Below, one piece after another: positions 18,279 to 26,347 of a DNA stretch of 45,602 nt; the stretch's first letter is position 1; every line of letters starts with the position of its first letter. Both the position numbers and the translations under genes were made by a program. The stretch is from positions 1 through 45,602 of the forward strand of contig JAPLAU010000021.1 in NCBI GenBank assembly GCA_026393115.1, written 5' to 3'. The DNA comes from Actinomycetota bacterium. GTDB taxonomy: Bacteria; Actinomycetota; Actinomycetes; S36-B12; CAIYMF01. The notes beneath the pieces were generated by a model that saw only the letters and a program-made list of their open reading frames with translations, did no database searches and had not been told where the DNA came from.

Positions 18279-18784
18279 TTGGAGGCGGGCATGACGTTGA
18301 GAATCACGGCCGTCTTGCCCGACTCGACTGACTCAATCAGGCCGATCTGCCACTTGGAGTTGCTCAGCTGCCAGACTCCGCCGGCGTTCGGGCTGGCGCT
18401 GCCACCGAATTGGCTGTCGATTTTGAATCCCGAGGCCTTCAGTGTGTCGATGTAGTCGCTAACCGACTGGCTCTGGTCGCCCTCCTGGATGAAGGTCACC
18501 GTGTAGGCGTCTTTTCCGTCGACCTGCGTCTTGGCGCTGGCGCCGACTGTGAATCCGGGCGGCGTGGCGACGTCGCTCGGGAAACCATCGGGAAGTTTGT
18601 CTGAGCCGACGACGATGGAGCCGGCGCTGTCTGAGATCGAGATGCCGCCGGACGGGTTGATGCTGACGGCCTCGCCACCGGGGGTCGTGATCGAAGTGCC
18701 CCCGCTGCAGGCAGCTAGGAAGAGAACGCTCGCCAGTGACACCGCGCCAGCTGCGGCCGTAATCGAGCGGGTCCGAGTGTTCAT
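18275..18784 (-). CDS. Predicted lipoprotein of unknown function
   Basis: A 169-residue exported lipoprotein. The N-terminus MNTRTRSITAAAGAVSLAS leads to the lipobox LAAC, followed by a low-complexity Gly/Ser/Thr linker. The rest is a small soluble domain with alternating hydrophobic residues (GKDAYTVTFIQEGDQSQSV, WQIGLIESVESGKTAVILNV). No domain is recognised. A longer frame begins at TTG 18802 and another ATG lies at 18793, but AAAGGG at 18794-18799 is correctly spaced (9 bases) only for ATG 18784. Similar small lipoproteins occur widely in actinobacteria. Confidence 0.75.
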   Translation of the reverse strand: MNTRTRSITAAAGAVSLASVLFLAACSGGTSITTPGGEAVSINPSGGISISDSAGSIVVGSDKLPDGFPSDVATPPGFTVGASAKTQVDGKDAYTVTFIQEGDQSQSVSDYIDTLKASGFKIDSQFGGSASPNAGGVWQLSNSKWQIGLIESVESGKTAVILNVMPASN

Positions 18785-18911
18785 GGTGTCCATCCCTTTC
18801 AATGCGCTGACTTCGGATCTCTAGCCTAGGTCAGTAACCCCAGTGAAACCGAGATGAGCGGCCAATCTCCACCCATCTGTCACCCGGCGAACACTCCACT
18901 CATCCCCCGCC

Positions 18912-18990
18912 CACTTCCCCGCGAGTCCATCGGGTACGCGGCTCAAGAGGGGCAGTTGCCCCGCGTAAGTGATGGACTCGCGCGGAAGTG
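18912..18990. repeat. Long near-perfect inverted repeat (cruciform/hairpin)
   Basis: Bases 18912-18931 (CACTTCCCCGCGAGTCCATC) pair with 18971-18990 over 20 positions with a single mismatch (18919 with 18983). Inside, 18935-18941 (TACGCGG) pairs perfectly with 18961-18967. The apex also allows an alternative GGGGCA/TGCCCC stem (18949-18954 with 18957-18962). There is no T-run on either side, and it lies between divergent genes, so a simple terminator is unlikely. Confidence 0.85.
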
Positions 18991-19038
18991 TGATGCGTGG
19001 CGGCTCTGGGTGGAGCTGTGTTCAGTTTGGCGGTGATG

Positions 19039-19069
19039 TGGACAGATCCCGCAGGCCGGGTCGTAGAGT
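19039..19069 (+). promoter_or_regulatory. Likely fadD promoter (-35 and -10)
   Basis: TGGACA at 19039-19044 (five of six with TTGACA) and TAGAGT at 19064-19069 (TANNNT) are separated by 19 bases. Transcription would begin near 19076, giving a leader of about 45 bases with GGAGG before the ATG at 19121. It lies about 50 bases downstream of the inverted repeat. Confidence 0.5.
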
Positions 19070-19120
19070 GAAGACCACATGAACGGTGGGAATGTCCCGC
19101 CCGTCCCTGGAGGCAGAACT

Positions 19121-20932
19121 ATGGTCAGCACCGCCGGATCACTCACCGCGCCGTATTCGACGCCCGCGTCAAGCGTGGGACGACTCTTTCTCGACCGGGT
19201 AGCCTCCAGCGCCGACAGCGAGGCCTTCCGCGGCCCTGTCGACGGTGGCGGGTGGCGGTCGTGGACGTGGAAGCAGGCGGGTGACGAGGTCGCCGCACTC
19301 GCGGCGGGGCTACTCTCGCTCGGTCTGACCATCGAAGACCGGGTGGCGATCTCAAGCAGCACGCGCGTCGAGTGGATTCTCGCCGACCTCGCCATCATGT
19401 GCGCTGGCGGTGCCAACACCACCGTCTACCCCAGCACCAGTCGCGAGGATGTCGCATTCATTCTCGGAGACTCAGGTAGCCGTTTCCTGTTCGCAGAGAA
19501 TGAGGCGCAGGTCGCCAAGGTGCGCGACAACGGGGTGGCCATCGAGAAGGTCATCGTGATTGACGGCTCCGGCGATGGCGATTGGGTGATTTCGTGGGAG
19601 GCACTGATCGAGCGTGGTCGTCAGCACCTTGCCGACAACCCCGATGCCGTGCTGCAAGCCGTAGATGCCACCGGGCCCGACAACCTCGCCACGCTGATCT
19701 ACACCTCGGGTACCACCGGTAAGCCCAAGGGCGTCGAACTCCCGCACCGCTGCTGGACCTACGAAGGTGTCGCCATCGCGTCCACCGGAATCCTGCGTCC
19801 TGATGACGTGCAGTTCCTCTGGCTTCCGTTGGCGCACTCGTTCGGAAAGGTGTTGCTCTGCGCCCAGTTGCAGATCGGCTTCTTGAGTGCCGTCGATGGT
19901 CGCGTTGACCAGATCGTCAGCAACCTCACGCAGATTCAGCCTACGTTCATGGCCGGTGTTCCCCGCATCTTCGAAAAGATCTATGCCGCAGTTGCTGCGA
20001 ATGCGATCGCGGAGGGCGGCGCCAAGGCGAAGATCTTCGAATGGTCCTTCAAGGTCGGTAAGAAGTACCAGGCCGAGAAGTTGGCCGGTGGCTCACCGTC
20101 AGCTCTTAAGTACAACATTGCGAACAAGCTCGTGTTCTCCAAGATCCAGGAGCGCATGGGCGGCCGCATCCGTTACTTCGTCTCCGGCTCGGCAGCACTG
20201 TCACCCGAGATCGCCGAATGGTTCAACGCCGCGGGTCTGCCCATTCTTGAGGGCTACGGTCTCACCGAGACTTCTGCGGCCACCTGCATAATGCGCCCTG
20301 AGCGCATCAAGTTCCGCACCTGTGGCGAACCTTTCGCCGGAACCGAATTGAAGATCGCAGAAGACGGCGAAATCTTGGTTCGCGGACCGGGCGTCATGCG
20401 TGGCTACCGCAACCTCCCCGACGCCACCACCGAGGTCATGTTGGCCGACGGTTGGTTTGCCACGGGCGATGTCGGTGAGGTCGACGACCTCGGGCGCCTA
20501 CGCATCACCGACCGTAAGAAGGATCTGGTCAAGACCTCGGGCGGCAAGTACATCGCACCGAGCGCGATCGAGAGCCAGTTCAAGGCGCTGTGTCCCATCG
20601 CCAGCAACATGGTGGTGCACGTCGAAGGCCGCAACTTTGCATCGGCTCTCATCACTCTTGACCCCGACGCCCTCGCCAAGTTTGGTGCGGTGGCAGGACT
20701 TCCGGCTGACTTCGCTTCGGCCTCGCAGACCGATGTGGTGCGCGCTGACGTTCAGAAGGCTGTCGACCAGCTCAACGCCGGCTTGAACAAGTGGGAGACC
20801 ATCAAGAAGTTCACGATTCTCGATCACGACTTCTCGATTGAAGACGGCGAACTCACCCCGAGTTTGAAGGTCAAGCGCAAGGTTGTTGAAGGCAAGTACT
20901 CCGACCTTCTCAACGCGATGTACTCGAGCTGA
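19121..20932 (+). CDS. Long-chain fatty acid-CoA ligase (FadD15-like)
   Basis: A 603-residue AMP-forming acyl-CoA synthetase of the ANL superfamily. It has the P-loop-like YTSGTTGKPKGVEL (about residue 196), the YGLTETSAAT motif and the GWFATGDVGEVDDLGRL block with the hinge ITDRKKDLVKTSGGKYIAPS. It activates long-chain fatty acids for lipid synthesis or degradation. The ATG at 19121 is preceded by GGAGG (19109-19113) at 7-base spacing, whereas ATG 19079 has none. hemW follows directly with a 1-base overlap. The sequence is close to mycobacterial FadD15-type enzymes from memory; chain-length specificity cannot be read. Confidence 0.92.
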   Translation: MVSTAGSLTAPYSTPASSVGRLFLDRVASSADSEAFRGPVDGGGWRSWTWKQAGDEVAALAAGLLSLGLTIEDRVAISSSTRVEWILADLAIMCAGGANTTVYPSTSREDVAFILGDSGSRFLFAENEAQVAKVRDNGVAIEKVIVIDGSGDGDWVISWEALIERGRQHLADNPDAVLQAVDATGPDNLATLIYTSGTTGKPKGVELPHRCWTYEGVAIASTGILRPDDVQFLWLPLAHSFGKVLLCAQLQIGFLSAVDGRVDQIVSNLTQIQPTFMAGVPRIFEKIYAAVAANAIAEGGAKAKIFEWSFKVGKKYQAEKLAGGSPSALKYNIANKLVFSKIQERMGGRIRYFVSGSAALSPEIAEWFNAAGLPILEGYGLTETSAATCIMRPERIKFRTCGEPFAGTELKIAEDGEILVRGPGVMRGYRNLPDATTEVMLADGWFATGDVGEVDDLGRLRITDRKKDLVKTSGGKYIAPSAIESQFKALCPIASNMVVHVEGRNFASALITLDPDALAKFGAVAGLPADFASASQTDVVRADVQKAVDQLNAGLNKWETIKKFTILDHDFSIEDGELTPSLKVKRKVVEGKYSDLLNAMYSS

Positions 20933-22140
20933 TGTCACCGGGACCGCTGCCCGAGGGCGAGCCGGTTCCATCGGACGGATCCCTTCCCCGCGGGGTTGTT
21001 GTGGGGAAGCGCCCACTGTCGTTCTATGTGCACGTGCCGTTCTGTGCGTCGCGTTGCGGTTACTGCGACTTCAATACCTATACCGCCGATGAGCTCGGCG
21101 AAGGTGTCACGCGCGCGACGTATGCCGACGATGTGATTGCCGAAATTGCTTGGGCACGACGCGTACTCGGCGATTCGGAGTTGCCGGTGCAGACGGTGTT
21201 CTTCGGTGGCGGCACGCCGACCTTGCTCCCACCAGAGGATCTGGCCCGCATCCTGGCTGCGATCGATGGCGAATTCGGGCTCGTCACTGATGCCGAAGTT
21301 ACAACCGAGGCCAATCCCGATTCGGTCGACGCGAGTTCGCTCGCGCAGTTGCGCGACGCAGGATTCACCCGCATGTCGTTCGGAATGCAAAGCGCCGTCC
21401 CCCATGTGTTGGCCGTACTTGAGCGAACCCACACATCAGGTCGCTCGCTCGAAGCAGTCCAGTGGGCCAGACAAGCCGGCTTCGACCACGTCAGCCTTGA
21501 CCTCATCTACGGAACGCCTGGGGAGTCGTCTGTCGACTGGCGCACGTCGGTGGAAGCCGCGGTGGCTGCTGATGTCGACCACGTGTCGGCCTATGCGCTC
21601 GTGGTCGAGGAAGGCACCCGACTTGCTGTGAAGGTGCGTCGCGGTGACATGACCGAGCCTGATGATGATGACGCCGCCGAGAGGTACGAAGTGGCCGATG
21701 CACTGCTGTCGGCAGCGGGCTTTGACTGGTACGAGGTGTCGAACTGGGCCAAGCCCGGTGGGCAGTGCCGTCACAACCTCGCCTATTGGCGCGGCGATGA
21801 TTGGTGGGGTGCCGGTCCCGGTGCGCATTCGCACATTGATGGTGTGCGCTGGTGGAACGTGCGCCACCCGGCCGAATACGCCCGTCGGGTGCGTGCGGGA
21901 GTTTCGCCGGGGGCAGGGCGCGAAGTTCTCACGCAAGCCGATCGCGAGGTCGAGGCATTGCTGTTGGGCATACGCCTGCGTGAAGGTGTCTCACTGTCGA
22001 CGCTGCATGGGCGCATGAGCGACATCGGGGAACTGGTGGCCGACGGACTCGTCAGCGGCGATGAAGCAGCGCGCGGGCGACTTGAACTGACTCTTCGGGG
22101 ACGCCTGCTGGCCGACCGTGTGGTGCATGCGTTGACCTAG
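20932..22140 (+). CDS. hemW: Radical SAM protein HemW (heme chaperone, HemN-like)
   Basis: A 402-residue radical SAM enzyme with the CxxxCxxC cluster motif as FCASRCGYCDF (C38, C42, C45). Next is FFGGGTPTLLP. The motifs EANPDSV, RMSFGMQSAVPHVLAVLERT and LDLIYGTPGES are shared with the coproporphyrinogen III oxidase-like family. HemW delivers heme to membrane targets rather than acting as the oxidase; members with a C-x-x-x-C-x-x-C motif and lacking the HemN fourth Cys are classed as HemW. Its location beside hrcA and dnaJ is the usual order in many bacteria. The ATG at 20932 overlaps the fadD TGA. Confidence 0.92.
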   Translation: MSPGPLPEGEPVPSDGSLPRGVVVGKRPLSFYVHVPFCASRCGYCDFNTYTADELGEGVTRATYADDVIAEIAWARRVLGDSELPVQTVFFGGGTPTLLPPEDLARILAAIDGEFGLVTDAEVTTEANPDSVDASSLAQLRDAGFTRMSFGMQSAVPHVLAVLERTHTSGRSLEAVQWARQAGFDHVSLDLIYGTPGESSVDWRTSVEAAVAADVDHVSAYALVVEEGTRLAVKVRRGDMTEPDDDDAAERYEVADALLSAAGFDWYEVSNWAKPGGQCRHNLAYWRGDDWWGAGPGAHSHIDGVRWWNVRHPAEYARRVRAGVSPGAGREVLTQADREVEALLLGIRLREGVSLSTLHGRMSDIGELVADGLVSGDEAARGRLELTLRGRLLADRVVHALT

Positions 22141-22154
22141 GTCGACATGACGCA

Positions 22155-22188
22155 CAGCGCCCGCCCCGACGTATCGGGACGGGCGCTG
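22155..22188. terminator. Bidirectional hairpin terminator between hemW and the RDD gene
   Basis: CAGCGCCCG at 22155-22163 pairs with 22180-22188, and CCCGA at 22165-22169 pairs with 22174-22178. The result is a 15-position stem with one mismatch around a CGTA loop. It sits between two convergent genes, as expected for a shared terminator. There is no clear T-run. Confidence 0.8.
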
Positions 22189-22207
22189 CGCAGTGAAGCG
22201 AAACGAC

Positions 22208-22768
22208 TTACTTCGTCGACAGAACGATCGCGCCGGTGGCCTTGTCGGAAATCAGGCACTGACGCTTGGAGTCCCACAGCGGCCAAAGAACACCGATGTA
22301 GCAAATCCAGAAGTCAACGCCCAACAGGATCTGACGCAGGAAGTTCAGTCCCGCGCCGAGCGGTTCACCGGTGGATTCCTTCACTGCCTTGGTGCCAGCG
22401 ACGCCCATGCCGATCGAGGAGCCGGTCTTGCCCATCTTGAACACGCGGTTCCAGAGCCAGTACACGAAGGCGAGCAGCAGGCAGAGGATACCGATGAACA
22501 GACCGGCACCCGACGGACCTTGTGTGGAGGTGCACGAAACGCCAGCGTCGGTGGTCACGCAGTCGGCATTTTGCATTGAACCTGCGAAAAGGATTCCGTA
22601 GCCAATTCCGGTCAAGATGGCGAGCGGGATGTAGTCGATGATGTAGGCAATGACGCGCTTACCCCATCCGGCGTAGGCGCCGGGGTTGGCTGTCGGGCCA
22701 GCGCCACCTGCAGGCGGGGGCGGGGGCGCTGCAGGCGGGGGCGGGGGCGGGGGCGGGGTATCAGACAT
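22208..22768 (-). CDS. RDD family membrane protein with proline-rich N-terminus
   Basis: A 186-residue membrane protein. The first 20 or so residues are almost all Pro/Ala/Gly. The RDD domain follows, with GWGKRVIAYIIDYIPLAIL (Arg and Asp positions of the RDD motif, about residues 35-53), a second hydrophobic segment (FIGILCLLLAFVYWLW) and FKMGKTGSSIGMGVAGTKAV, a signature block. A two-Cys extracytoplasmic loop (ADCVTTDAGVSC) may form a disulfide. RDD proteins are poorly understood; some act in ion exchange. GGAGGAAAC before the ATG at 22768 is a strong ribosome-binding site. Confidence 0.88.
   Translation of the reverse strand: MSDTPPPPPPPPAAPPPPPAGGAGPTANPGAYAGWGKRVIAYIIDYIPLAILTGIGYGILFAGSMQNADCVTTDAGVSCTSTQGPSGAGLFIGILCLLLAFVYWLWNRVFKMGKTGSSIGMGVAGTKAVKESTGEPLGAGLNFLRQILLGVDFWICYIGVLWPLWDSKRQCLISDKATGAIVLSTK
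22713..22758. repeat. GGGGGC low-complexity tract encoding polyproline
   Basis: Two blocks of GGGGGC units (22713-22726 and 22734-22758) on the plus strand encode the Pro-rich start of the RDD protein on the minus strand. The G-rich strand is the template strand and has several G-runs of 4-5, enough for a G-quadruplex just inside the start codon. Confidence 0.7.
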
Positions 22769-22924
22769 GTTTCCTCCGGGCTGAGTGGCGTCGTCGGTCG
22801 CGTTGGCGACCGGATGTGGAAAACTTACCGCTTTCGCCGGGTTTCATGGGGGAATTCGATGGCGAACGCGCGGCAAACCGCCCAGACGGACGCAGTCTGC
22901 GAAATGTCAGCCACCCACGTAGAC

Positions 22925-22951
22925 TTGGCAGTCGGAGCGGCTGAGTGCCAA
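22925..22951. promoter_or_regulatory. CIRCE operator (HrcA-binding site)
   Basis: TTGGCAGTC (22925-22933), a spacer of exactly 9 bases, and GAGTGCCAA (22943-22951) form the CIRCE inverted repeat with eight of nine arm pairs. The classical form is TTAGCACTC-N9-GAGTGCTAA. It lies about 40 bases upstream of hrcA, so HrcA very probably represses its own operon. Confidence 0.88.
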
Positions 22952-22991
22952 TCCAGGTATCCGCGGGTGCCATCAAGCGCTGGGAGTCTGC

Positions 22992-24011
22992 ATGACCGAC
23001 GATCGTCGACTGGCGGTCCTGCGCGCCATCGTCGAGGACTTCGTCGCCACGCGTGAGCCGGTGGGTTCCAAAGCGCTTGTCGACCGCCACCAACTCGGTG
23101 TCTCGCCTGCCACCGTGCGCAATGACATGGCGGTCTTGGAAGAAGAGGGATACATCGCCGCACCGCACACCAGCGCCGGTCGTATACCCACCGACAAGGG
23201 CTACCGACTGTTCGTCGACCGACTTGCCTCCGTCAAGCCATTGAGTGCGGCCGAACGTCGGGCCATCGCATCCTTCCTCGACGACGCCGTCGACCTCGAC
23301 GACGTGATGCAGCGCACGGTTCGGTTGCTGGCGCAACTCACCCACCAGGTTGCGCTCATTCAGTACCCCTCGCTCACCCGTTCAGCTGTTCGTCACGTGG
23401 AATTGGTGCCACTGAGTTCCACTCGAATGCTCATGGTGCTCATTGCCGACACCGGTCGAGTTGAACAGCGCATGCTCGATACGGCCACTGCCTTCGATGA
23501 GCAATTCGTTTCTGAAGTGCGTGCGCACCTCAACTCCGCCGTCGATGGTCAGCGATTCGCCGATGTGCCGGCACGTGTTGCCGAACTACCTTCCTCGTTC
23601 CCTGAAAGCAGCCGGCCCAATGTTGCGGTCATCGTTGCCACGCTCCTTGAGTCAGTCATCGAGCGCCCCGATGAACGCATCCTGCTGAGCGGCACGGCCA
23701 ACCTCACCAAATTCGGCGCCGACTTCACTCGTTCTGTGCTGCCGGTTCTCGAGGCGTTGGAAGAACATGTGGTGCTCCTCAATCTCTTGGGTCAGGCGAC
23801 GTCCCCGGACACTCTCACCGTCACCATCGGGCATGAGAACAGCCTTGAGTCACTCTCAGCAACCTCGGTCGTGTCGATTGGCTACGGCGGCGGTGGTGAC
23901 GCGCTCGCTCAACTCGGCGTTGTCGGGCCCACTCACATGGACTACCCCGGAACCATCGCGTCGGTGCGCGCAGTCTCTCGCTACGTTGGACGAATTCTGG
24001 CGGATGGCTGA
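22992..24011 (+). CDS. hrcA: Heat-inducible transcription repressor HrcA
   Basis: A 339-residue repressor of heat-shock genes that binds CIRCE. The N-terminal winged helix is clear: [20 protein letters not shown] (about residues 7-26), then [18 protein letters not shown] and [15 protein letters not shown]. The C-terminal domain includes [23 protein letters not shown], cited here as a landmark near residues 296-316. GGGAG precedes the ATG at 22992. The CIRCE site upstream indicates autoregulation. Its TGA overlaps the dnaJ start by one base. Confidence 0.96.
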   Translation: MTDDRRLAVLRAIVEDFVATREPVGSKALVDRHQLGVSPATVRNDMAVLEEEGYIAAPHTSAGRIPTDKGYRLFVDRLASVKPLSAAERRAIASFLDDAVDLDDVMQRTVRLLAQLTHQVALIQYPSLTRSAVRHVELVPLSSTRMLMVLIADTGRVEQRMLDTATAFDEQFVSEVRAHLNSAVDGQRFADVPARVAELPSSFPESSRPNVAVIVATLLESVIERPDERILLSGTANLTKFGADFTRSVLPVLEALEEHVVLLNLLGQATSPDTLTVTIGHENSLESLSATSVVSIGYGGGGDALAQLGVVGPTHMDYPGTIASVRAVSRYVGRILADG

Positions 24012-25132
24012 TGGCTGCCATCGATCCCTACGCGATTCTCGGAGTGGCACGCGATTCCACAGCCGAGGAAATCAAGCGCTCGTACCGCAAGCTTGCGCGC
24101 GAACTACACCCCGACGTCAATCCAGACCCGGAGAGTCAAGAGCGATTCAAACAGGTGACTGCTGCGTACGAGGTGCTCTCTGATCCGGAAAAGCGCGAAA
24201 TGTACGACCTAGGCATCGATCCGAGAACGGGTGCTGCTGGCAACTTCGGAGCCGGCAATTTCGGATTCGGCGACTTCATGGACTCCTTCTTCGGCCAGCA
24301 GGCCCGCGGTCCACGTTCGCGTATGCGTCGTGGCCAAGACGCATTGATTCGGTTGACCATCGACCTCGACGAGGCCGCGTTCGGAACTGAGCGCGACATC
24401 ACGGTCGACACGGCAGTCGCGTGTGCTGGTTGCTCGGGTGCCGGAACGGCCCCGGGCGCCAGCGTCGTGATGTGTCCGATGTGTAAGGGCCGCGGTGAAG
24501 TGCAGTCTGTGCAGCGATCGTTCCTCGGACAGGTCATGACCTCGCGGCCCTGCCCGCAATGCCAAGGGTTCGGTTCACTCAATCCCAATCCGTGTGTCGA
24601 GTGTTCGGGTGACGGCAGGGTGCGCACGCGGCGCACGATGACTGTTCGCATTCCAGCCGGAATCGACACCGGTACTCGCATTCAACTTGCAGGTGAAGGT
24701 GAAGTCGGTTCGGGCGGAGGTCCTGCCGGTGATCTCTACGTTGAAATTGTCGAGACTCCGCACCCGGTGTTTGAACGACACGGCGACGATTTACATTGCA
24801 GTGTCACGCTTCCGATGACTGCGGCGGCACTCGGAACGACGTTGACGCTCGACACCCTCGATGGAATCGAAGACGTGGTGATTGCAGCCGGAACTCAGTC
24901 GGGCAGCGTCAAAGTCTTGCGGGGTAAGGGTGTTCCTCACCTGCGCTCGTCCGGTCGCGGCGATTTGCACGTGCATCTCGATGTCACCACGCCCACCAAA
25001 CTCGATATTCAGCAGGAAGAGTTGCTTCGCCAACTGGCCGAATTGCGCGGTGAGGAACGCCCGGAACTTGCGGTCACGACCGATGATCAGGGCTTGTTCT
25101 CGCGCCTGCGCGGAGCATTCGGATCCAAATGA
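24011..25132 (+). CDS. dnaJ: Chaperone DnaJ (HrcA-linked, DnaJ2 type)
   Basis: A 373-residue Hsp40 co-chaperone of DnaK. The J domain is at the N-terminus with HPD at residues 33-35. A Gly/Phe-rich segment follows (NFGAGNFGFGDFMDSFFG). Four CxxCxGxG zinc repeats come next: CAGCSGAG, CPMCKGRG, CPQCQGFG and CVECSGDG (about 137-204), followed by the C-terminal substrate-binding domains. Its ATG overlaps the hrcA TGA, so it is co-regulated through CIRCE. Its stop overlaps rsmE (ATGA). Many actinobacteria have two DnaJ genes; the hrcA-linked one is usually DnaJ2. Confidence 0.96.
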   Translation: MAAIDPYAILGVARDSTAEEIKRSYRKLARELHPDVNPDPESQERFKQVTAAYEVLSDPEKREMYDLGIDPRTGAAGNFGAGNFGFGDFMDSFFGQQARGPRSRMRRGQDALIRLTIDLDEAAFGTERDITVDTAVACAGCSGAGTAPGASVVMCPMCKGRGEVQSVQRSFLGQVMTSRPCPQCQGFGSLNPNPCVECSGDGRVRTRRTMTVRIPAGIDTGTRIQLAGEGEVGSGGGPAGDLYVEIVETPHPVFERHGDDLHCSVTLPMTAAALGTTLTLDTLDGIEDVVIAAGTQSGSVKVLRGKGVPHLRSSGRGDLHVHLDVTTPTKLDIQQEELLRQLAELRGEERPELAVTTDDQGLFSRLRGAFGSK

Positions 25133-25884
25133 CTCGGCCGGTGCATCTGGTGCCCACGCCGGTTCTTGAGGCCGTGGGTGTCGGTGACACGGTGGTTCTC
25201 GACGGAGCCGAAGGGCGCCACGCCGTGGTGGTGCGACGACTGCGCGTAGGCGAAGTGATCGATCTAGTCGATGGCGCCGGAGCGCGTGCGACTGTGCGTA
25301 TCAGTCGTCTTGTTGACCCGTCCGCGCTCGAGGCGGAAGTTCTCACCATCGTGACTGAACCTGTGCCGGCACCGCGCATTGTGGTCGTTCAAGCACTTGC
25401 CAAGGGTGATCGAGGCGAGACGGCCGTCGAAACGCTCACGGAAGTGGGCGTCGATGTCATCGTCCCTTGGCAGGCAGCGCGTTGCGTCGTGCAGTGGACG
25501 GGCGGCAAAGGTGCCAGTGGCCTTGCGCGCTGGAGTCGCATCGCCGTCGAATCAGGTAAGCAGTCGCGGCGCGCACGCTTCCCGGAAGTGGGAGCGGTTG
25601 CCAGCACCGATGAGGTGAGTGCGCTCATTCGTTCGGCCGCGGTCGCGCTGGTACTCGACGAGACGGCAGACCTCGCACTCACGCTGGTGTCTCTTCCCTC
25701 TGTGGGAGATGTGGTGCTTGTCGTGGGCCCCGAGGGCGGATTCACAGAAGAGGAGAGCGCTGCATTCGTTGCCGCAGGTGCCGTACCGGTTCGACTGGGG
25801 CCCACGGTGCTGCGTACCTCGACGGCCGGCACTGTTGCGGCGGCCGTCATTCTCTCGGCCACGTCGCGGTGGCAGGTGCAGTGA
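25129..25884 (+). CDS. rsmE: 16S rRNA (uracil-1498-N3)-methyltransferase RsmE
   Basis: A 251-residue SPOUT-class methyltransferase that modifies U1498 of 16S rRNA. Signature blocks are EGRHAVVVRRLRVGE (PUA-like N-terminal domain), KGDRGETAVETLTEVGVD, the VVGPEGGFTEEE loop and the C-terminal knot RLGPTVLRTSTAGTVAAA. Its ATG overlaps the dnaJ stop. Its TGA (25882-25884) overlaps the ATG at 25884, the natural start of the following HIT gene. This order is common in actinobacteria. Confidence 0.95.
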   Translation: MTRPVHLVPTPVLEAVGVGDTVVLDGAEGRHAVVVRRLRVGEVIDLVDGAGARATVRISRLVDPSALEAEVLTIVTEPVPAPRIVVVQALAKGDRGETAVETLTEVGVDVIVPWQAARCVVQWTGGKGASGLARWSRIAVESGKQSRRARFPEVGAVASTDEVSALIRSAAVALVLDETADLALTLVSLPSVGDVVLVVGPEGGFTEEESAAFVAAGAVPVRLGPTVLRTSTAGTVAAAVILSATSRWQVQ

Positions 25885-26323
25885 TGAACGAAGCCGTGGA
25901 TACCGTGGATACCGTGGATACCGTGGATACCGTGGATACCGTGGATACCGTGGATACCGTGGATACCGTGGATACCGTGGAGTTGAAGACTGCCTGTTCT
26001 GCGAGATCGTGGCCGGTGACGTCGATGCCGACATCGTGCTGGATGAACCGGACGTCCTTGCCTTTCGTGACATCACTCCGCAAGCGCCGACGCACGTGTT
26101 GGTCATTCCCAAGGCTCATCACCGCGATATTGCGGCACTCACCGCGGCCGATCCGGCGGGCGCGGCGACTTTGATGGCGGCGGCGGCCCGGGTGGCGGCC
26201 GCGGAGGAGCTGGTCGACGGCTTCCGGGTGGTGCTCAACACCGGTTCAGACGGGGGCCAATCGGTATTCCATGTGCACGCCCACGTACTGGGTGGACGGC
26301 CGCTGGCGTGGCCGCCCGGCTGA
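25884..26323 (+). CDS. HIT-family nucleotide hydrolase with out-of-frame 5' end
   Basis: The reading frame from about 25979 to 26323 encodes a complete HIT domain: DCLFCEIVAGDVDADIVLD, then FRDITPQAPTHVLVIPK, and the catalytic HVHAHVLGG. Such proteins hydrolyse AMP-lysine or other adenylates. The expected start, ATG 25884 overlapping the rsmE stop, is in a different frame: it reads MNEA, nine VDT repeats and VELKTACSAR. The HIT frame has no ATG, GTG or TTG inside or after the repeats; the nearest are TTG or GTG codons well inside rsmE. Adding one base at the repeat border (near 25981) would restore MNEA...EDCLFCE. Either the gene is inactivated, a sequence error lies in the repeat, or translation starts unusually. 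Confidence 0.7.
25896..25976 (+). repeat. Nine perfect tandem copies of a 9-bp unit at the start of the HIT gene
   Basis: GTGGATACC is repeated nine times without variation, then GTGGA (25977-25981) begins a tenth copy. The unit is a multiple of three, so gain or loss of units would not change the frame. In the ATG 25884 frame it reads Val-Asp-Thr, and in the HIT frame Arg-Gly-Tyr. The perfect identity points to recent expansion by slippage. Confidence 0.97.
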
Positions 26324-26332
26324 GCCTGCGCC

Positions 26333-26338
26333 TAGACT
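26333..26338 (+). promoter_or_regulatory. Possible -10 box upstream of phoH
   Basis: TAGACT (TANNNT pattern) ends 9 bases before the ATG at 26348, so a transcript would start within a few bases of the start codon. It may give phoH and the genes after it a promoter independent of the hrcA operon. Confidence 0.4.
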
Positions 26339-26347
26339 GATTCCGAT

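Larger units (their letters stand above)
18785..19120. other. Intergenic region between divergent lipoprotein and fadD genes
   Basis: A 336-base gene-free stretch. It contains the lipoprotein promoter region, the long inverted repeat at 18912-18990 and the likely fadD promoter at 19039-19069. An in-frame ATG for fadD occurs at 19079 but has no ribosome-binding site, so I treat 19079-19120 as leader. No RNA gene is recognised. Confidence 0.6.

Noticed and set aside
25896..25976. The 9-bp array as a CRISPR array
   Set aside because: The unit is only 9 bp, with no spacers and no cas genes.
25869..26174. Frame with nine VDT repeats as a separate small protein
   Set aside because: After the repeat it reads the HIT gene out of frame and has no recognisable sequence, so I treat it as the displaced start of the HIT gene.
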